The position numbers and the translations under genes are program-made. A DNA stretch of 64,000 nucleotides, from positions 1-64,000 of the forward strand of contig DWZH01000079.1 in the NCBI GenBank assembly GCA_019118275.1, given 5' to 3'. This document shows positions 60,252 through 64,000 of the stretch, in pieces. The DNA is from Candidatus Brachybacterium merdavium (lineage in GTDB: Bacteria; Actinomycetota; Actinomycetes; Actinomycetales; Dermabacteraceae). How positions within the stretch are numbered: position 1 is the stretch's first letter; each line of letters begins with the position of its first letter. The notes beneath the pieces are model-generated. The model saw only the letters and a program-made list of their open reading frames with translations, was not told the DNA's origin and did not search any database.

Positions 60252-62324
60252 TCAGCTTCTGCGCAGCTCCAGCACCGGCATGCACAAGGGACTGAAGCCG
60301 AGCACCTGACCGTAGAACGACAGCGCCGCCTCCGTGGCCCGGATGATCGAGTCCGCCGCGCGGAAGCCGTGCTGCTCCCCTTCGAACAGCAGGTAGGCAT
60401 GTGGGATGCCCTTGTCGGCGAGCGCATCGCGCACCATCTCCGACTGACTGGGCGGTACGATCCGGTCCTCGTCACCCTGCAGCAGCAGCACGGGCACCTC
60501 GAGCTCGTCGACGTGGGTGAGCGGGGAGCGCTCGACGTAGAGGTCGCGTCGTTCCGGGTAGGGGCCGACGAGCCCGTCGATGTAGCGGGACTCGAAGTCG
60601 TGGGTGTCCTGGCGCAGCCGCTCGAGGTCGGAGACCCCGTAGCTGGAGACCCCGGCGGCGAAGGCAGAGGTGCGGGTCAGGCAGGCCAGCACCGTCCAGC
60701 CGCCCGCGCTGCCGCCCTCGATCGCCAGCCGCTCCCCGTCGGCGACCCCCTCGGCGACCAGATGCTCCACCACGGCGACGGTGTCGGTCACGTCGACCAC
60801 GCCCCACTGGCCCCGGAGCCGATCGCGGTAGGCGCGTCCGTAACCGGTCGAGCCGCCGTAGTTGACCTCGACGACGCCGAGGCCCCGGGAGGTGTAGTAC
60901 GCCACCGGCAGGCTCAGCACGGGCGGGACGTGCGCGGTGGGACCGCCGTGGACGCGGGCGATGAACGGCGGCAGCTCCCCCTCCCGCCCTTCGAAGCCCT
61001 CCTGACGCGGCCGGTAGACGATCGCGTGGACCACGCCGCCGTCCGGCAGCGGCACCTCGATACTCTCGGCCGTGGGCAGCACCGCCGGATCGGGGGCGTC
61101 CTCGCGGGAGGAGCGCAGCTGCACCGGCTCGCCGAGGACCGGGGCCGACGGGCCCTCCCGGTCGAGCCGGGCCAGGTGGATCGCCGCGAAGCGGGTGGGG
61201 GAGGCCCCGGCGAGGACCACCAGGCCGTCGGCCCGGACCTGCGCGGAACTGACCAGCGTGAACGGGCAGTCGAGCCCGGTGAGCTGCCCGCTGCTCACGG
61301 TCAGCACCGACAGCGAGGTCGCGGCGCGGCCGTGCTGGACCAGGGCATGGTCAGCGTCGAGCACCTGGAAGGACGTCTCGCCCAGCTGCCACATGGGGCC
61401 GGCGAACTCCTCCTCGGCGACCAGCACCTGACGAGCCCCCTCATCGGCCGACCACAGCCAGGGATTCCACCAGCCGGACTCGTCGGAGATGAACAGCAGG
61501 CGCTGATCGTCGAGCCATTCCGGCTGCAGGACGGAGATGTCAGCGGCGCCGGCGACCACGGTGCCTGCCCCGGTCGACCCGCCGACCAGCGGGGCCACAT
61601 GCAGCCTCGTGCCGTCCCAGGGCATCTGCGGATGCTCCCAGCTCAACCAGGCCAGGCTGCCGCCGTCCGGGCTCAGCCGCGGGTGGGCGACGAACCGGGA
61701 GGCCGGCGTGACGCGGCGGATCGCGGCGGGGTCGTTCGCCGCGGAGCCGTCCAGCGGGACCGCAGCGATGTAGCGCTCGATGTGCGGGGCGCCGTCGGCC
61801 CCGGTGCGCGGGCCCTGCTCGCCGCCGGTGTGGTCCTCGCAGATCCACCACACCTCCTGTTCACCGCCGGGCAGGGTGACCGGGGTGGGGCAGGCCCAGC
61901 GCAGAGAGGGCCCGCCGGCGGTGGTGACCTCGGGGCCGACGGGTGACAGTGGGCGCGGCCGCTCCCCCTCGCGGAAGGCGTGGATGCGCTGGTCGGTGAA
62001 GTTCACGAACAGCACCAGCGGGCGCTCGGCCCCGTCCGACGCGGCGGGGAGGGCGGTCCAGGCCGTGCCGCCGTACTCGTGCACCCGGGAGCGGGAGCTG
62101 AAGGGGGACGGCAGCACGGTGACCTGCCCCGGAGCGTCCTCGGGGCGGTGCACGGGGCCGTCCGTGCGGACGATCGCGTTCCGTCCCTCCTCGGTGGCGA
62201 TGCCCTCGGTCCACCAGACCTCGTCGCCGACCAGCTGGGGGCCGCCCAGTCGGGTGCCGCCCGTCGCAAGCAGCTCGGCGCTGATCGGGGAGGGCCAGGA
62301 TCCATACGGCAGCGTCGTCACCAT
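60252..62324 (-). CDS. S9-family prolyl-oligopeptidase-like peptidase
   Basis: 690 residues: beta-propeller part (~1-420) and C-terminal alpha/beta hydrolase with catalytic Ser in IEGGSAGGWTVLACLTRTSAF, Asp in LLLQGDEDRIVPP and His in FEGEQHGFR. No signal peptide, so cytoplasmic dipeptidyl/acylaminoacyl-peptidase action is expected. The ATG at 62324 lies 6 nt after TACCCT (leaderless); the open frame upstream to 62639 is a shadow. It is divergent from nhaA. Confidence 0.88.
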   Translation of the reverse strand: MVTTLPYGSWPSPISAELLATGGTRLGGPQLVGDEVWWTEGIATEEGRNAIVRTDGPVHRPEDAPGQVTVLPSPFSSRSRVHEYGGTAWTALPAASDGAERPLVLFVNFTDQRIHAFREGERPRPLSPVGPEVTTAGGPSLRWACPTPVTLPGGEQEVWWICEDHTGGEQGPRTGADGAPHIERYIAAVPLDGSAANDPAAIRRVTPASRFVAHPRLSPDGGSLAWLSWEHPQMPWDGTRLHVAPLVGGSTGAGTVVAGAADISVLQPEWLDDQRLLFISDESGWWNPWLWSADEGARQVLVAEEEFAGPMWQLGETSFQVLDADHALVQHGRAATSLSVLTVSSGQLTGLDCPFTLVSSAQVRADGLVVLAGASPTRFAAIHLARLDREGPSAPVLGEPVQLRSSREDAPDPAVLPTAESIEVPLPDGGVVHAIVYRPRQEGFEGREGELPPFIARVHGGPTAHVPPVLSLPVAYYTSRGLGVVEVNYGGSTGYGRAYRDRLRGQWGVVDVTDTVAVVEHLVAEGVADGERLAIEGGSAGGWTVLACLTRTSAFAAGVSSYGVSDLERLRQDTHDFESRYIDGLVGPYPERRDLYVERSPLTHVDELEVPVLLLQGDEDRIVPPSQSEMVRDALADKGIPHAYLLFEGEQHGFRAADSIIRATEAALSFYGQVLGFSPLCMPVLELRRS

Positions 62325-62629
62325 GCCCACAGGGTAGGCACGCGGCTGCGCTTCCGTCTCCCCGGGGCGTTGCGGCGGGGCCGAGGTCGCTGCGGCGGAC
62401 GGCGCTGCGGCAGAGGGCGCCGCGGCCAGAACGGAGTGATCGTCCGACTGCACGCAGCTGCCGTGGAGAACGGCGTGACCATGAGGTGCAGCAGCCCGGA
62501 ACCACGCCGAACCGTTTCGTGTGCTCGCCACCGAAGGTGGCATAGTGAGCGTCGGTGAGCCGGGAAGTCTGGTCGGCGTAGGGCTTATCGTGCCCTGACA
62601 AGGAAGAGTTTCGACCCCGGGAGACGCAG
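62325..62629. promoter_or_regulatory. Divergent promoter region between peptidase and nhaA genes
   Basis: About 305 bp without a gene. It contains the leaderless -10 box TACCCT of the peptidase gene (minus, 62331-62336) and a TATCGT -10 candidate for nhaA (plus, near 62586-62591). Near 62395-62415 there is a CGGC/GCGG-rich patch with no clear feature. Confidence 0.5.
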
Positions 62630-63961
62630 ATGCCCACACCTAGCCCCGAGCCCGCCCGCAGCGCCGGACGCACCGAACAACTGCGTCTCGAGCGCGGGAC
62701 GTATCGCGAGCACTCGCGGCTGGAGACCATCGTCACCGGATCGATCCCGGGCGGCATGCTGCTGCTGAGCGCCACCGTGCTGGCCCTGCTGATGGCCAAC
62801 TCCCTGTTCGCGGACGTGTACTTCGCCGTGCGGGACACCGAGCTCGGCTTCCAGCTCGGCCCTCTCGACCTCGAGCTGACGGTGGGCCACTGGGCGGCCG
62901 ACGGTCTGCTCGCCGTCTTCTTCTTCGTGGTCGGTCTCGAGCTCAAACAGGAGTTCGTGGTCGGCGATCTGCGCTCCCCCTCGAAGGCGCTGGTGCCGAT
63001 CCTCGCGGCCTTCGGCGGCGTCGCCATGCCGGCGATCATCTATACCCTGATCAACCTCGGCGGTCCCGAGGGCTCGGCCCACGGCTGGGCGATCTCGGCA
63101 GCCACGGACATCGCCTTCGCAGTCGCGATCCTGGCGCTGCTCGGCCGCCACCTGCCCCCGGCTCTGCGTACCTTCCTGCTGACGCTGGCGATCGTCGACG
63201 ACCTCATCGCCATCACCATCATCGCGGTCTTCTACACCGGCGATCTGCAGCTGGGCTTCCTCGCGCTCGCAGCGCTCCCCGTCGCTGCCGTCTGGTTGCT
63301 GACCAACAAGGCCGAGGCCCTGTTCAAGAAGCACTACTGGGCCGCCTGGGTGCTGCTGCTGCCGCTGGGGATCCTCACCTGGATGCTGTTCCTGAACTCC
63401 GGGATCCACGCCACCATCGCCGGCGTGGTGCTCGCATTCACGGTTCCCACCCGCGGTATCTCGAAGTACGGGAAGCAGCACTCGCTGTCGCACACCTTCG
63501 CCCACCGGGTCGAAGCCTTCTCCGCCGGGATCGCAGTGCCGGTGTTCGCGTTCTTCAGCGCCGGAGTCGCCGTGGGCGGCCTCTCGGGCCTGCTGGACGC
63601 CTGGCAGTCGACGGTGGCCCTGGGTGTCATCGTCGGCCTCGTCGGCGGGAAGATCATCGGCATCGTCGGCACCACCTACCTGGTCACCACGCTGACCAAG
63701 GCGACCAAGGACCCGTCCCTGACTTGGATCGACATGCTGGGCATGTCCGCCGTCGCCGGCATCGGCTTCACGGTGTCGCTGCTGGTCAGCGAGCTCAGCT
63801 TCAGCATGGGGGACCCGATGTACGACTGGGCCAAGGTCGGCGTGCTGACCGCCTCGGTGCTCGCGGCGATCCTCGGCGCGATCATCCTGATCCCCCGCAA
63901 CCGCATCCACAAGCACGCGGCCGAGCAGCGTGCGGGCTCGCAGACCGACGAGGCCGCCTGA
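62630..63961 (+). CDS. nhaA: Na+/H+ antiporter NhaA
   Basis: 443 residues, ~12 helices. Signature segments are FFFVVGLELKQEFVVG (the family's LELK motif), AATDIAFAVAILALLG with the ion-binding Asp, and LAIVDDLIAITIIAVFYTG with the Asp pair, then LNSGIHATIAGVVLAF and SAVAGIGFTVSLLV. Two-proton for one-sodium exchange maintains pH and salt tolerance. ATG 62630 follows GGGAG at 6 nt. The gene is complete, ending 39 bp before the window end. Confidence 0.93.
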   Translation: MPTPSPEPARSAGRTEQLRLERGTYREHSRLETIVTGSIPGGMLLLSATVLALLMANSLFADVYFAVRDTELGFQLGPLDLELTVGHWAADGLLAVFFFVVGLELKQEFVVGDLRSPSKALVPILAAFGGVAMPAIIYTLINLGGPEGSAHGWAISAATDIAFAVAILALLGRHLPPALRTFLLTLAIVDDLIAITIIAVFYTGDLQLGFLALAALPVAAVWLLTNKAEALFKKHYWAAWVLLLPLGILTWMLFLNSGIHATIAGVVLAFTVPTRGISKYGKQHSLSHTFAHRVEAFSAGIAVPVFAFFSAGVAVGGLSGLLDAWQSTVALGVIVGLVGGKIIGIVGTTYLVTTLTKATKDPSLTWIDMLGMSAVAGIGFTVSLLVSELSFSMGDPMYDWAKVGVLTASVLAAILGAIILIPRNRIHKHAAEQRAGSQTDEAA

Positions 63962-64000
63962 GAACGAGCGCGGTCCGGAGTCGAAGGGCCCGGCTCAGCT

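Overview
This 64 kb window is chromosomal DNA of a high-G+C actinobacterium. Supporting signs are the strong G/C bias at third codon positions, GTG starts, short ATGA/GTGA overlaps between co-transcribed genes, a DUF222/HNH protein, an Rpf-type cell-wall hydrolase, a MauE-type redox protein, and many genes whose start codon lies 6-8 nt after a TANNNT -10 box (leaderless mRNAs). A member of Micrococcales such as Brachybacterium would fit, but nothing in the window proves the genus. No tRNA, rRNA, CRISPR array, prophage or intact insertion sequence was seen.

Layout. 1-744: AT-richer edge with remnants of a membrane protein. 745-8695 (minus): surface-glycan operon in the order nucleotide-sugar 4,6-dehydratase (FlaA1/CapD/PglF type), DegT aminotransferase, FemAB-like GNAT protein, polyprenyl-phosphate sugar-1-P transferase with an unusual C-terminal domain, second FemAB-like protein, GT4 glycosyltransferase. 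This resembles a bacillosamine-type amino-sugar pathway. 8696-9593: no gene found. 9594-18000: Rpf hydrolase, SDR dehydrogenase, two DHA2 drug exporters, M48 membrane protease, aldehyde dehydrogenase. 18010-28100: MauE/thioredoxin fusion, ManA, unknown GT-like protein, PoxB, CorC-like protein, serine hydrolase, a CAAX-protease relative lacking catalytic residues, class II glutamine amidotransferase. 28241-32000: TspO-like protein, HAD phosphatase, orphan receiver domain and small membrane proteins, with two copies of a 54-60 bp palindrome. 32104-34225: self-regulated ArsR-SulP operon.

34295-43778 is the most interesting functional block. A FAD oxidoreductase fused to an F420/NADP-reductase-like domain is divergent from a tightly overlapped operon encoding ABC permease, ATPase, lipoprotein binding protein and two luciferase-like flavin monooxygenases, followed by a LysR regulator. 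The logical job is uptake and oxidative cleavage of a small organosulfur or amino-acid-like compound.

43812-64000: cysteine-less thioredoxin-like protein, YciI protein, repeat-rich scar, frameshifted esterase, GH13 alpha-glucosidase-type enzyme, DUF2332 and DoxX-like proteins, heterodimeric ABC exporter, DUF222/HNH protein, DUF1348 protein, glutathione peroxidase, membrane protein, secreted beta-lactamase-fold hydrolase, S9 peptidase and NhaA antiporter.
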